A DNA stretch of 32,468 bases from NCBI GenBank assembly GCA_946481105.1, contig CAMLMM010000014.1, positions 1 to 32,468 on the forward strand, in the 5' to 3' direction. Of the stretch, positions 15,053 through 29,741 are shown piece by piece. Each line of letters starts with the position of its first letter. Position 1 is the first letter of the stretch. This stretch comes from an uncultured Alphaproteobacteria bacterium. GTDB lineage: Bacteria > Pseudomonadota > Alphaproteobacteria > Micavibrionales > Micavibrionaceae. A model generated the notes under the pieces. That model saw nothing but the letters and a program-made list of their open reading frames with translations. It did no database searches and was not told where the DNA came from. The translations under genes and the position numbers were made by a program.

Positions 15053-15904
15053 TTATGATATTCCCATCATTTCACGGTAAAGCAAAGGTGTAGCCAAGGG
15101 AGTTGGTTTCGCTGGGACGCTTTTTATCCGTGATATATCCAGGCATTGTTCGATAGATTCACGAAAGATGTGTGCTGCGCACGACAAGTCAATCGGGAAG
15201 CGATCGCCATCATTAAGCGCCGCCGTAATCCCGCTCTGCTGGCGGTAATAATTAAAATTATCGGTCAGGCCGCCATACGATATCCGTTCGCCTTTCTGGT
15301 CATAAAAGGCAATGTCAACCGATGGTTCATTGCTGGCGGCGCGTAAAAAATGCACGGAAACATTGTGAGAATAATGGCGGCCCCGACATAAAACCACTGT
15401 CCCCTGAAGTGTCGGGTGGTCAGGCAGAGTGAAGGCTCTAAGGATTACCTCATCCCGCGGCAAGGCAAGAAATGTAACCTGCCCCGCCCTTATTTTTTGT
15501 GCCAATGTTTCAAATGACGCGCCATCAACCGCGGGCCATTCCTTGAACTCTGCCGCGCGATCTTCAAAAATCAGCTCATTATTATCCTCAGAGTATAGCA
15601 CTAGGGCCGGAGCATTATTCCTATTGAAGAGAGTCACATACATAGTTTGGTCGGTATGGGTCATAAATCCATAATCGGTCCGCCCATCATTGCTTGATAT
15701 CCAATAGGAGAGCATATAAAAACGGTCTGGCGTGTGGAGAGGGGCGTAGAAATGAACGGGGAATGGACAGTCATCTGCCCCATCCAAAATTTCGATCAGC
15801 GTCCCTTCGGGTCCTTTGTAAGCCCTTTTAAGTGCAAGGGTTTTCATCTCTTCGGCACTGAAAGACTCAGGGGCGTATTGCGGGTCGGTCTGAAATAAAT
15901 CCAT
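15053..15904 (-). CDS. Hypothetical protein, 283 aa
   Basis: I do not recognise this protein. It has no signal peptide and no membrane segment, and looks like a soluble alpha-beta or all-beta cytoplasmic protein. Blocks that may be conserved are DCPFPVHFYAPLHTPDRFYM (46-65), DYGFMTHTDQTMYVTLFNR, and VVLCRGRHYSHNVSVHFLR. The last 20 residues look flexible and proline-rich. ATG 15904 has AGGAAAA about 10 bp upstream, and a consensus -35 TTGACA lies at 15957-15952. It sits where rplL would be expected before rpoB, but on the opposite strand. Confidence 0.75.
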   Translation of the reverse strand: MDLFQTDPQYAPESFSAEEMKTLALKRAYKGPEGTLIEILDGADDCPFPVHFYAPLHTPDRFYMLSYWISSNDGRTDYGFMTHTDQTMYVTLFNRNNAPALVLYSEDNNELIFEDRAAEFKEWPAVDGASFETLAQKIRAGQVTFLALPRDEVILRAFTLPDHPTLQGTVVLCRGRHYSHNVSVHFLRAASNEPSVDIAFYDQKGERISYGGLTDNFNYYRQQSGITAALNDGDRFPIDLSCAAHIFRESIEQCLDISRIKSVPAKPTPLATPLLYREMMGIS

Positions 15905-15927
15905 AAATATTGCTTTTCCTGAATGGG

Positions 15928-15957
15928 ACAGTACTAAATACTTTATTTTTATGTCAA
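15928..15957 (-). promoter_or_regulatory. Possible promoter of the 283-aa hypothetical gene
   Basis: TTGACA (15957-15952 on the minus strand) is followed after 18 bp by TACTGT (15933-15928), a poor -10. The sequence around the -35, TTGACATAAAAATAA, is nearly the same as that upstream of the 153-aa hypothetical gene at 6384. Confidence 0.35.
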
Positions 15958-16015
15958 TAAAAAATCTCCAATCATCTCTTGAAATTCACTTAAAGCGACC
16001 TATATCACTATTAGT

Positions 16016-16044
16016 GCAAAACCCATCTTTCCGGTGGGTTTTGC
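16016..16044 (+). terminator. Perfect 10-bp hairpin with T-rich arm in the rpoB leader
   Basis: GCAAAACCCA (16016-16025) pairs with TGGGTTTTGC (16035-16044) around a 9-base loop. The 3' arm ends in TTTT. It resembles an intrinsic terminator, yet no plus-strand gene precedes it in the window. It could be an attenuator for rpoBC, or the terminator of a lost upstream gene. Confidence 0.5.
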
Positions 16045-16114
16045 CATTTTAAACTTTCTTAAAAATTTGTTCATTTTTCGCTGGACAACCCCGTATCGAT
16101 TGGTTAAAACCACG

Positions 16115-16152
16115 AACCCGACAGAAAAACCCTGTGTTTTCTGTCCGGTTTT
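16115..16152 (+). terminator. Long hairpin followed by TT run in the rpoB leader
   Basis: GACAGAAAA (16120-16128) pairs perfectly with TTTTCTGTC (16137-16145) around an 8-base loop. After one C-C mismatch, AACC (16115-16118) pairs with GGTT (16147-16150). Two more T follow. The stem is 13 bp with one mismatch. It could act as an attenuator or as an RNase III site. Confidence 0.5.
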
Positions 16153-16279
16153 AATTGCGGACCCAAAGGAAAATATAGCTTTTCAAAGAATTGTCATGAT
16201 GAACCAATCGGCAGTCCGCGCGCCGCATTGACCTCATGACGGGATGAAAGCGACCCATTTTCCTGACAATTTTTGACCT

Positions 16280-16301
16280 GCTGCGGCGCTGTTGCCGTAG
16301 C
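16280..16301 (+). promoter_or_regulatory. Hairpin just upstream of the rpoB ribosome binding site
   Basis: GCTGCGGC (16280-16287) pairs with GCCGTAGC (16294-16301) with one G-T pair and a 6-base loop. It ends about 8 bases before the AGGG (16310-16313) that probably serves as the rpoB ribosome binding site. Confidence 0.4.
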
Positions 16302-16320
16302 GATTAGATAGGGCCTTGGA

Positions 16321-20571
<4,251 letters not shown>

Positions 20572-20580
20572 TAAATTTTA

Positions 20581-20604
20581 GTGGCGGGTCACAAAGCCCG
20601 CCAC
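20581..20604 (+). promoter_or_regulatory. Stem-loop between rpoB and rpoC
   Basis: GTGGCGGG (20581-20588) pairs perfectly with CCCGCCAC (20597-20604) around an 8-base loop. No T-run follows on the plus strand, so it is unlikely to stop transcription into rpoC. On the minus strand it is followed by TAAAATTTATT. It may stabilise or process the rpoB-rpoC message. Confidence 0.5.
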
Positions 20605-20648
20605 CCCACTGACAAAACAGAATTCAACCCGTTATACGGAGCTGCATA

Positions 20649-24827
<4,179 letters not shown>

Positions 24828-24849
24828 AACCTGAGACATTTAAGAATTT

Positions 24850-24876
24850 AAAACACCCCGAAAGGGGTGTTTTTTT
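24850..24876 (+). terminator. Intrinsic terminator of rpoBC
   Basis: AAAACACCCC (24850-24859), loop GAAA, GGGGTGTTTT (24864-24873), then TTT. This is a stable 10-bp stem with a GNRA-type tetraloop. The same hairpin core occurs again at 26703-26727 after the next gene. Confidence 0.9.
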
Positions 24877-24877
24877 A

Positions 24878-24906
24878 TTGTAAATATTTGGCTTCGGCTG
24901 TATTAA
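24878..24906 (+). promoter_or_regulatory. Promoter for the M49-like metallopeptidase gene
   Basis: TTGTAA (24878-24883), 17-bp spacer, TATTAA (24901-24906), directly after the rpoC terminator. Transcription would start about 26 bp before the gene, leaving room for the AGGGAGA ribosome site at 24924-24930. Confidence 0.5.
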
Positions 24907-24938
24907 ACATAAAAATAATAAACAGGGAGAGTTAGAGT

Positions 24939-26696
24939 ATGACTGCACTTGGCCAGAATGGCGAGTTTACGCTTGGACTTAATCCAGGTGAATTAAGCGA
25001 TATCATTCATAATAAAATGCGGGTTGTCAGTTTTCACGTTTCTGAGGAAGCTTACGCACAGCTCTCGGACGGCAACAAACGCGCTTTGCTCCATCTTGTT
25101 AACGCGACCGAAATTCTTGATCGGGTATTCCTGAAGCAAGATCACCCAGACAATATCCGGGCGAAAGAAGCTTTTGAAAAAGCATGCGCAAATGGTGATG
25201 AAGTAACCCAGCAGGCCTACAGGCTTTTTCAAACCTTCAACGGGATTCAGGGTATTAATATGTATGCCCAGCAATCCCAGCCATTGCGCATCTTTGCAGA
25301 TAAGACACTTACGCCAGGTAGAGGGTTTTACCCGCAGGATATGTCCAAGGATGAACTCATAGAACATGTTCTGGCCCATCCGGAGCAAGCTTCGGCAATT
25401 TTCAGCAATAACACAATAGTTGTCAGGGAAGATGGCCGTTTGAAGGCTGTCCCATATTCCGTATTTTTCCGTGATGACATGGAAGCCGCCGCGCGACAAT
25501 TGCTGGAAGCGGCGAAGGAAACAGATCATGAAGGATTTGCGCGTTATTTAAGATGGCAGGCACAGGCGCTGGTCAATGACAGTGATCCTGAAATGGTTGT
25601 CAATGCTGACAAAACCTGGATTGACCTTGAGGATTCTCCCTTGGAATTTACGATTGGCCGCGAATCTTACGATGATCACATGAGTAGTGATGTGGCAAGC
25701 GATCCTCGTGTGAGGGAAATGCTCAATGCTTATGGCATTAAATCCAAAAAGAAAGATAATTTTGGAGCGCGTACGGGAATAGTTAACCGGGATTCTTATG
25801 CCGTGATTGCCAGTTACCGTGAACATCTGGATTCTTTTGGCGAACTGATGCCATTGAGCGAAGAATATCGGGATGGCGGCAGTCGCAGCAACATGACCTT
25901 TGCTGATGTTGATCTCGTGGCGGTAAGTGGTCGTTATGCGGCGATACGCAGTGGTATGTCGGTTGCGAATAACCTGCCCAATGATGACAAGCTTGCGGTG
26001 CAGCTCGGTTCAGGTAATCGTCTGGTGTTTCATCGGCAGGTTCGTCAAAGCGCCGATCCCGAGGAGCAACAAAAGCTTCTGGATGCATTGATAGATCCTT
26101 CCCAATTTGCCTGGTACGATAGGGATGCTAATTTCCGGTTTACCGTTGGTCATGAACTTGCGCATTCACTCGGTCCGACGGCGACCAAGGCAGGGCAGGA
26201 CAAAAAGACGTCTCTGGGTAAGTGGGGCGACATCATCGAAGAAGACAAGGCTGATCTCGGGTCTATCGCGATGACAGCGTATTTTGTTGAGATTGGACAG
26301 TGTGACCCCGAGCAAGCCAATAAAATTTACCTTACATGGGTAGCGGATCAATTGCCAACCAAGCAACCGACGGAAGATGAGGCGCACCGATACCGTTCGA
26401 TTATGCAATTGAATTATTTCCGTGAAAAAGGGGCCATTGAATTTGAAGCAGGCGGTAAATTGAAGATATATCCTGAATTGATGGGTGTGGTTGCCCGGGA
26501 CATGCTGCAGGACGCTATTCGACTGCAATTGGACGGTGACGCCGACAAAGCAGGTGAGTTCTGCCGGAAATATGGGGCTTGGAACGAAGCTCTTCAATAT
26601 TCTGCAGATACACGATTAAGTCTGAAACCAAGATTATACAGGATCATTCAGCAGCCTATGAGGGACAGGATACTGGAACTGGGCCTTTCATCATAA
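24939..26696 (+). CDS. M49 family (dipeptidyl-peptidase III-like) metallopeptidase, 585 aa
   Basis: This is a probable zinc metallopeptidase related to dipeptidyl peptidase III, which removes dipeptides from peptide N-termini in the cytoplasm. There is no signal peptide. The first zinc motif is HELAH (405-409), the pentapeptide form rather than the HEXXXH of eukaryotic enzymes. The second is EEDKAD (434-439), matching the family's EExxAD/E. Other M49-like blocks are GFYPQDMSKDEL (129-140), FTIGRESYDDH (237-247) and NLPND (345-349). Start at 24939 is supported by AGGGAGA at 8-bp spacing. It has its own promoter and terminator and looks more AT-rich than rpoC. It lies between rpoC and rpsL, which is unusual. 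Whether it is a dipeptidase or another hydrolase is not shown. Confidence 0.82.
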   Translation: MTALGQNGEFTLGLNPGELSDIIHNKMRVVSFHVSEEAYAQLSDGNKRALLHLVNATEILDRVFLKQDHPDNIRAKEAFEKACANGDEVTQQAYRLFQTFNGIQGINMYAQQSQPLRIFADKTLTPGRGFYPQDMSKDELIEHVLAHPEQASAIFSNNTIVVREDGRLKAVPYSVFFRDDMEAAARQLLEAAKETDHEGFARYLRWQAQALVNDSDPEMVVNADKTWIDLEDSPLEFTIGRESYDDHMSSDVASDPRVREMLNAYGIKSKKKDNFGARTGIVNRDSYAVIASYREHLDSFGELMPLSEEYRDGGSRSNMTFADVDLVAVSGRYAAIRSGMSVANNLPNDDKLAVQLGSGNRLVFHRQVRQSADPEEQQKLLDALIDPSQFAWYDRDANFRFTVGHELAHSLGPTATKAGQDKKTSLGKWGDIIEEDKADLGSIAMTAYFVEIGQCDPEQANKIYLTWVADQLPTKQPTEDEAHRYRSIMQLNYFREKGAIEFEAGGKLKIYPELMGVVARDMLQDAIRLQLDGDADKAGEFCRKYGAWNEALQYSADTRLSLKPRLYRIIQQPMRDRILELGLSS

Positions 26697-26702
26697 GCAA
26701 TT

Positions 26703-26727
26703 AAACACCCCGAAAGGGGTGTTTTTT
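26703..26727. terminator. Bidirectional terminator between the M49-like and TadE-like genes
   Basis: AAACACCCC (26703-26711), loop GAAA, GGGGTGTTT (26716-26724), then TTT. It ends the M49-like gene (stop at 26696). With the TTTAA that follows the stem on the other strand, it can also end the convergent tad-like operon (stop at 26736). The core is identical to that of the rpoC terminator at 24851-24872. Confidence 0.85.
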
Positions 26728-26735
26728 ATGTGGAG

Positions 26736-27176
26736 TTATTCCTCTTCCCCATCGTCGACAAGATAAATCGGGCGGCGGGAATTGATGGCCAATGTTATCT
26801 CGGACAGCGAGGTTGGTAAAACAGTGCTGGTCATGGATATAAACTGATAGGAACCGTTTATCTCAATAAAGTTCACACCGGATGATTCCGTATTCTGGAC
26901 TTCAATATTCAGGGCCTCTGGCGGAACGAAGAAGGAGTCCAGGGCGGCGCGCGCAAAGTCCTCGACCTCATACGGGAGGGCATCCTGGTGCAGCATGGCG
27001 TAACGGGCGGCTTCGTCCACCGCGTAGTCGACCACATTCGTCGTCCAGGCCAGACGGCCAAATTCAAGAATGCCGACTATCAGGAGGATAAATCCACTTC
27101 CCACCATGGCGAATTCGACGGCGGTCGTTCCTGCTTCCTGTTTCAGCCATTGTTTGATTAAACCGGCGCGACGCAT
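26736..27176 (-). CDS. TadE-like pseudopilin, 146 aa
   Basis: This is a small TadE-domain protein of the tight-adherence/Flp pilus type. The N-terminal region EAGTTAVEFAMVGSG fits the prepilin-peptidase motif, with Gly at -1 and Glu at +5, followed by a hydrophobic helix (about 25-42). The remainder is periplasmic and beta-rich. ATG 27176 has AGAGAGG about 5 bp upstream. It is the last of three genes transcribed together, with 9 bp between it and the previous one. No tad ATPase, secretin or Flp pilin gene lies in the window. Confidence 0.85.
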   Translation of the reverse strand: MRRAGLIKQWLKQEAGTTAVEFAMVGSGFILLIVGILEFGRLAWTTNVVDYAVDEAARYAMLHQDALPYEVEDFARAALDSFFVPPEALNIEVQNTESSGVNFIEINGSYQFISMTSTVLPTSLSEITLAINSRRPIYLVDDGEEE

Positions 27177-27185
27177 CTTACCTCT

Positions 27186-27629
27186 CTAATCCAGGCGCAG
27201 CCGCGCAAATCCCGATAGGCTCATTTCAGAGGGGATGCCGGGATAGGGGAATAGCGTACTGAATGTTCTGTCGATAGTTACCTGGATATATTGACGGGAG
27301 TAATCGCCGAATTCACAGCTGACAGCGCTGCAGTCCTGCGCCGCACCGTCGTTACACGTGCACACACGTTCAGCCACTACCGTATAGGAATCGGTACGTG
27401 CAGAATCATAATAGGAGAGTACGTCCAATGCGATATTCTCTTCACGCCCGCCCTGAACAACATAGTCTGCCGCCGCCCGCGAAATCTGTTCGAGTTTCAG
27501 GCGGTCATGGATATAGCTGCCCAGGTCCAGTATGCCAACCATCAGCAGGATAAGCATGGGTGCCGCCAGGGCAAATTCTGTCGCGGCAACACCTTTATCC
27601 GTTTGTAGGTAAGTGCGCAGGAAATTCAT
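27186..27629 (-). CDS. TadE-like pseudopilin, 147 aa
   Basis: This is a second TadE-domain protein in tandem with the one at 26736. DKGVAATEFALAAP again fits the Gly/Glu+5 prepilin rule, followed by a hydrophobic helix (about residues 22-40). Its C-terminal part has four cysteines, CTC..C..C near residues 89-105, that the neighbour lacks and that could form disulfides in the periplasm. AGGA lies before ATG 27629. It starts 9 bp after the TadG-like gene stops, so the three form an operon. The two TadE-like proteins probably arose as paralogues and may act as a pair, like TadE and TadF. Confidence 0.85.
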   Translation of the reverse strand: MNFLRTYLQTDKGVAATEFALAAPMLILLMVGILDLGSYIHDRLKLEQISRAAADYVVQGGREENIALDVLSYYDSARTDSYTVVAERVCTCNDGAAQDCSAVSCEFGDYSRQYIQVTIDRTFSTLFPYPGIPSEMSLSGFARLRLD

Positions 27630-27638
27630 GCGGTATTC

Positions 27639-28913
27639 CTAACCCGTCAGCCTGACGATACGGTTGCCGATAGTGCGCACGGCACTGTCTTCACAATCGG
27701 TTCCCAGTACCGGTGTTCCGTGTAGCCAGACTGTCTGGCCGATAAGCTTTGTGCAGCCGGTAAAGGTCTCGGCCAGTGATGTGGATGTCCCGCCAAAAGT
27801 CAGGTTCTGGGACGGAATATAGACAACGCCGTCAATCAGAATATCGGCGGTGCCGGTCATGGTATGATCAATGACGTCTTCCGGCGCATCGCGGTCCACA
27901 AACAGGGTAACGCCTGCATAATAACCGGTAGTTGGCGCGCTGAGGTCAATCACGCGGTTGCCGCTGATATTGATGCGGCCCCAGGATCCGGCACCCGTAT
28001 TAGTCAGGATGATGGTTACGCCTTCACCGCGCAGTGATCCGCCACCACGCACCAGGAAATCGCCGCCGTCCAGTACATAAGTGCCGGGATTCAAGGTAAT
28101 GTCATTTGTCCCGGAGATTGTAATCCCGCCGCAATAAACGCCAGGGTTCAGCGTCGCGCTTCCCGATCCGGTAATCGAGGTGCGGCGGCGGACTGCCGCT
28201 GCCGTGCACGGCGTCGTCTCCGGTACTTCCAGATCGGCATATGGGTCCAGCACACGGGAGGCATGGGCGCGCAGCGACGAATAGGTGAATTCAGCCGCGC
28301 CGCCATTAATGGCATAATCACCGGCGATGGTGACTGTCCCGAAATTAAGGTCGATATTACCTGACAGGTCGATGGCTTCCTCGTCGGTCGAATTAACTGC
28401 CAGGCCACATGATTCGGCAAAAATATCAACTGTGCCAACCGCGCTGAAGGCGCCGGAGTTTTCTTCCTCCAAGGCCAGGATGCAGTAATTGCCGCTATAG
28501 TCGTTGCTGACCAGCGATTGGGCCTCAACATTAATTTTAAACGGTTCTGAAACGACGGCATTAAAAAACCAGAGCGGGGCCGTCTGGGAAATGGAAGCCT
28601 CGATAACAACCTGCCCATCAGACTGGGTGACTGGCGTCACTACCAGCTCGCCTGCGGAGGGATCAAACCCGTTCCGCTCTGCCTCAAGACGCGCCATAAA
28701 ATCCATATTATCGTCACTGCCCTGTGACATTTCCCAGGCGGCGGCATAAGCCGCAGCATCCACGGCAGTCTGGAGATTGGATTTAGACATGACATAATAT
28801 GAGCCATCGGTTCCCAACGCCGTCATGCCAAGGATAACCGGTGCGGAGATCGCCAGTGTAGGTAATATGGAGCCGCCTTCCTGGCGGAGCAGTTGAGATA
28901 AAAATCTGAGCAT
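27639..28913 (-). CDS. TadG-like Tad-domain protein, 424 aa
   Basis: This is a membrane-anchored protein with the N-terminal Tad (TadE/G-like Flp-assembly) segment. Residues 14-45, GGSILPTLAISAPVILGMTA then GTDGSYYVM, are typical, as is the following helix LQTAVDAAAYAAAWEM. The long C-terminal part is extracytoplasmic and beta-rich. It has many short Gly/Thr/Asn repeats (for example GSATLNPGVYCGGITISG, then TNDITLNPGTYVLDGG), suggesting a right-handed beta-helix or adhesin-like fold. ATG 28913 has only a weak GGAAAG site. It is the first gene of the three-gene operon. TATACT at 28941-28936 may be its -10 box. Confidence 0.85.
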   Translation of the reverse strand: MLRFLSQLLRQEGGSILPTLAISAPVILGMTALGTDGSYYVMSKSNLQTAVDAAAYAAAWEMSQGSDDNMDFMARLEAERNGFDPSAGELVVTPVTQSDGQVVIEASISQTAPLWFFNAVVSEPFKINVEAQSLVSNDYSGNYCILALEEENSGAFSAVGTVDIFAESCGLAVNSTDEEAIDLSGNIDLNFGTVTIAGDYAINGGAAEFTYSSLRAHASRVLDPYADLEVPETTPCTAAAVRRRTSITGSGSATLNPGVYCGGITISGTNDITLNPGTYVLDGGDFLVRGGGSLRGEGVTIILTNTGAGSWGRINISGNRVIDLSAPTTGYYAGVTLFVDRDAPEDVIDHTMTGTADILIDGVVYIPSQNLTFGGTSTSLAETFTGCTKLIGQTVWLHGTPVLGTDCEDSAVRTIGNRIVRLTG

Positions 28914-29090
28914 TTTAATATTCTTTCCCGTACCCAGTATAAATTTACATAAATAAAATTATGCCTTTCTGAATAAAGGTTAAAATTTGATGCGTATATT
29001 TTTTAATACCCTGAAGCGCTGGCAGAAGTGTCTGTAAATCAATCTTTTTGAGAGGGTTCCAAAAAACTTAAAATTTCCTTAAATAAACTG

Positions 29091-29120
29091 TTGACTCTAA
29101 GTCCGGGAAAAGATTATAGT
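29091..29120 (+). promoter_or_regulatory. Promoter of the str operon (rpsL-rpsG-fusA-tuf)
   Basis: TTGACT (29091-29096), 18-bp spacer, TATAGT (29115-29120): five of six matches in each box. An A/T-rich tract lies upstream (29061-29088), as in UP elements. Transcription would start near 29127, giving a leader of about 220 nt before rpsL. Confidence 0.7.
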
Positions 29121-29126
29121 CCGCGA

Positions 29127-29348
29127 ACTTGTTTTGGATGCGCCGGCAGTAGCCCTTCTGAAATTCTTGTTAAATCAAGAACTTAGGGTGGTTAAACGCG
29201 ATGCTAAAAATTCCTTCGGGAATGTCCGTGTGTGATAGAAAAAACGTCAGGAACCGTAAAATTCCTTGACTCCATCACTCCGGCGCGGTACGACGCCAAC
29301 CATCCACAACATTTTACATGATTGAAAAAGGACTGAAGGGCACAAAAT
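29127..29348 (+). promoter_or_regulatory. Structured 5' leader of rpsL
   Basis: The leader contains a stem TTCTTG/CAAGAA (29164-29169, 29176-29181) inside an outer CCCT/AGGG pair (29153-29156, 29185-29188). It also has a hairpin ATTCC-TTCG-GGAAT (29210-29223) with a UUCG tetraloop, and a GGCG/CGCC stem near 29281-29297. It may carry a ribosomal-protein autoregulatory site; this is inferred from structure and position only. Confidence 0.45.
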
Positions 29349-29720
29349 ATGCCAACAATTCAACAGCTTATCCGTAACCCGCGGGAAAAACAGGTCACAC
29401 GCAAGAAGAACCGGGCTCTGAAACAGAACCCTCAAGTGCGTGGCGTCTGCACCCGTGTTTACACAACCACCCCGAAAAAACCGAACTCCGCGCTCCGTAA
29501 AGTTGCCAAAGTTCGTCTGACCACCGGTAGCGAAGTTATCTGCTACATCCGCGGTGAAGGCCATAACCTGCAGGAACACTCTGTTGTTCTCGTGCACGGT
29601 GGTCGTGTGAAGGACTTGCCGGGTGTGCGTTACCGTATCATTCGTGGTGCTCTGGATACCCAGGGTGTTAAAGATCGTAAGCAGTCGCGTTCGCACTACG
29701 GCGCGAAGAAGCCTAAGTAA
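29349..29720 (+). CDS. rpsL: 30S ribosomal protein S12
   Basis: S12 sits at the decoding centre of the small subunit and controls accuracy. The protein is 123 aa, the normal length. [20 protein letters not shown] surrounds Lys43, and [13 protein letters not shown] surrounds Lys88. Both sites of streptomycin resistance are wild type. The C-terminus [11 protein letters not shown] is typical. ATG 29349 follows AAAAAGGACTGAAGGG with good spacing. It is the first gene of the str operon; rpsG follows after 21 bp. Confidence 0.99.
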   Translation: MPTIQQLIRNPREKQVTRKKNRALKQNPQVRGVCTRVYTTTPKKPNSALRKVAKVRLTTGSEVICYIRGEGHNLQEHSVVLVHGGRVKDLPGVRYRIIRGALDTQGVKDRKQSRSHYGAKKPK

Positions 29721-29741
29721 GTTTATTGAGGAGAGACTAAG

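Larger units (their letters stand above)
15958..16320 (+). promoter_or_regulatory. Structured leader region upstream of rpoB
   Basis: This non-coding stretch before rpoB contains a small palindrome CACTA-T-TAGTG (16006-16016) and three stem-loops (listed separately). No rplJ or rplL is present. No clear sigma-70 promoter could be chosen; TATAGC at 16174-16179 is a weak -10 candidate. It is likely to hold the rpoBC promoter and possibly attenuation signals. Confidence 0.55.
28914..29348. other. Divergent intergenic region between the tad-like operon and rpsL
   Basis: This 435-bp region holds the promoter of the minus-strand tad-like genes near 28936 and, on the plus strand, the rpsL promoter (29091-29120) and its long leader. 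The first part is AT-rich. No gene, tRNA or repeat was seen. Confidence 0.6.

Noticed and set aside
29101..29348. Possible tRNA or small RNA gene in the rpsL leader
   Set aside because: Stems are present, but there is no cloverleaf, T-loop GTTCRA or CCA-type end. A leader interpretation is simpler.
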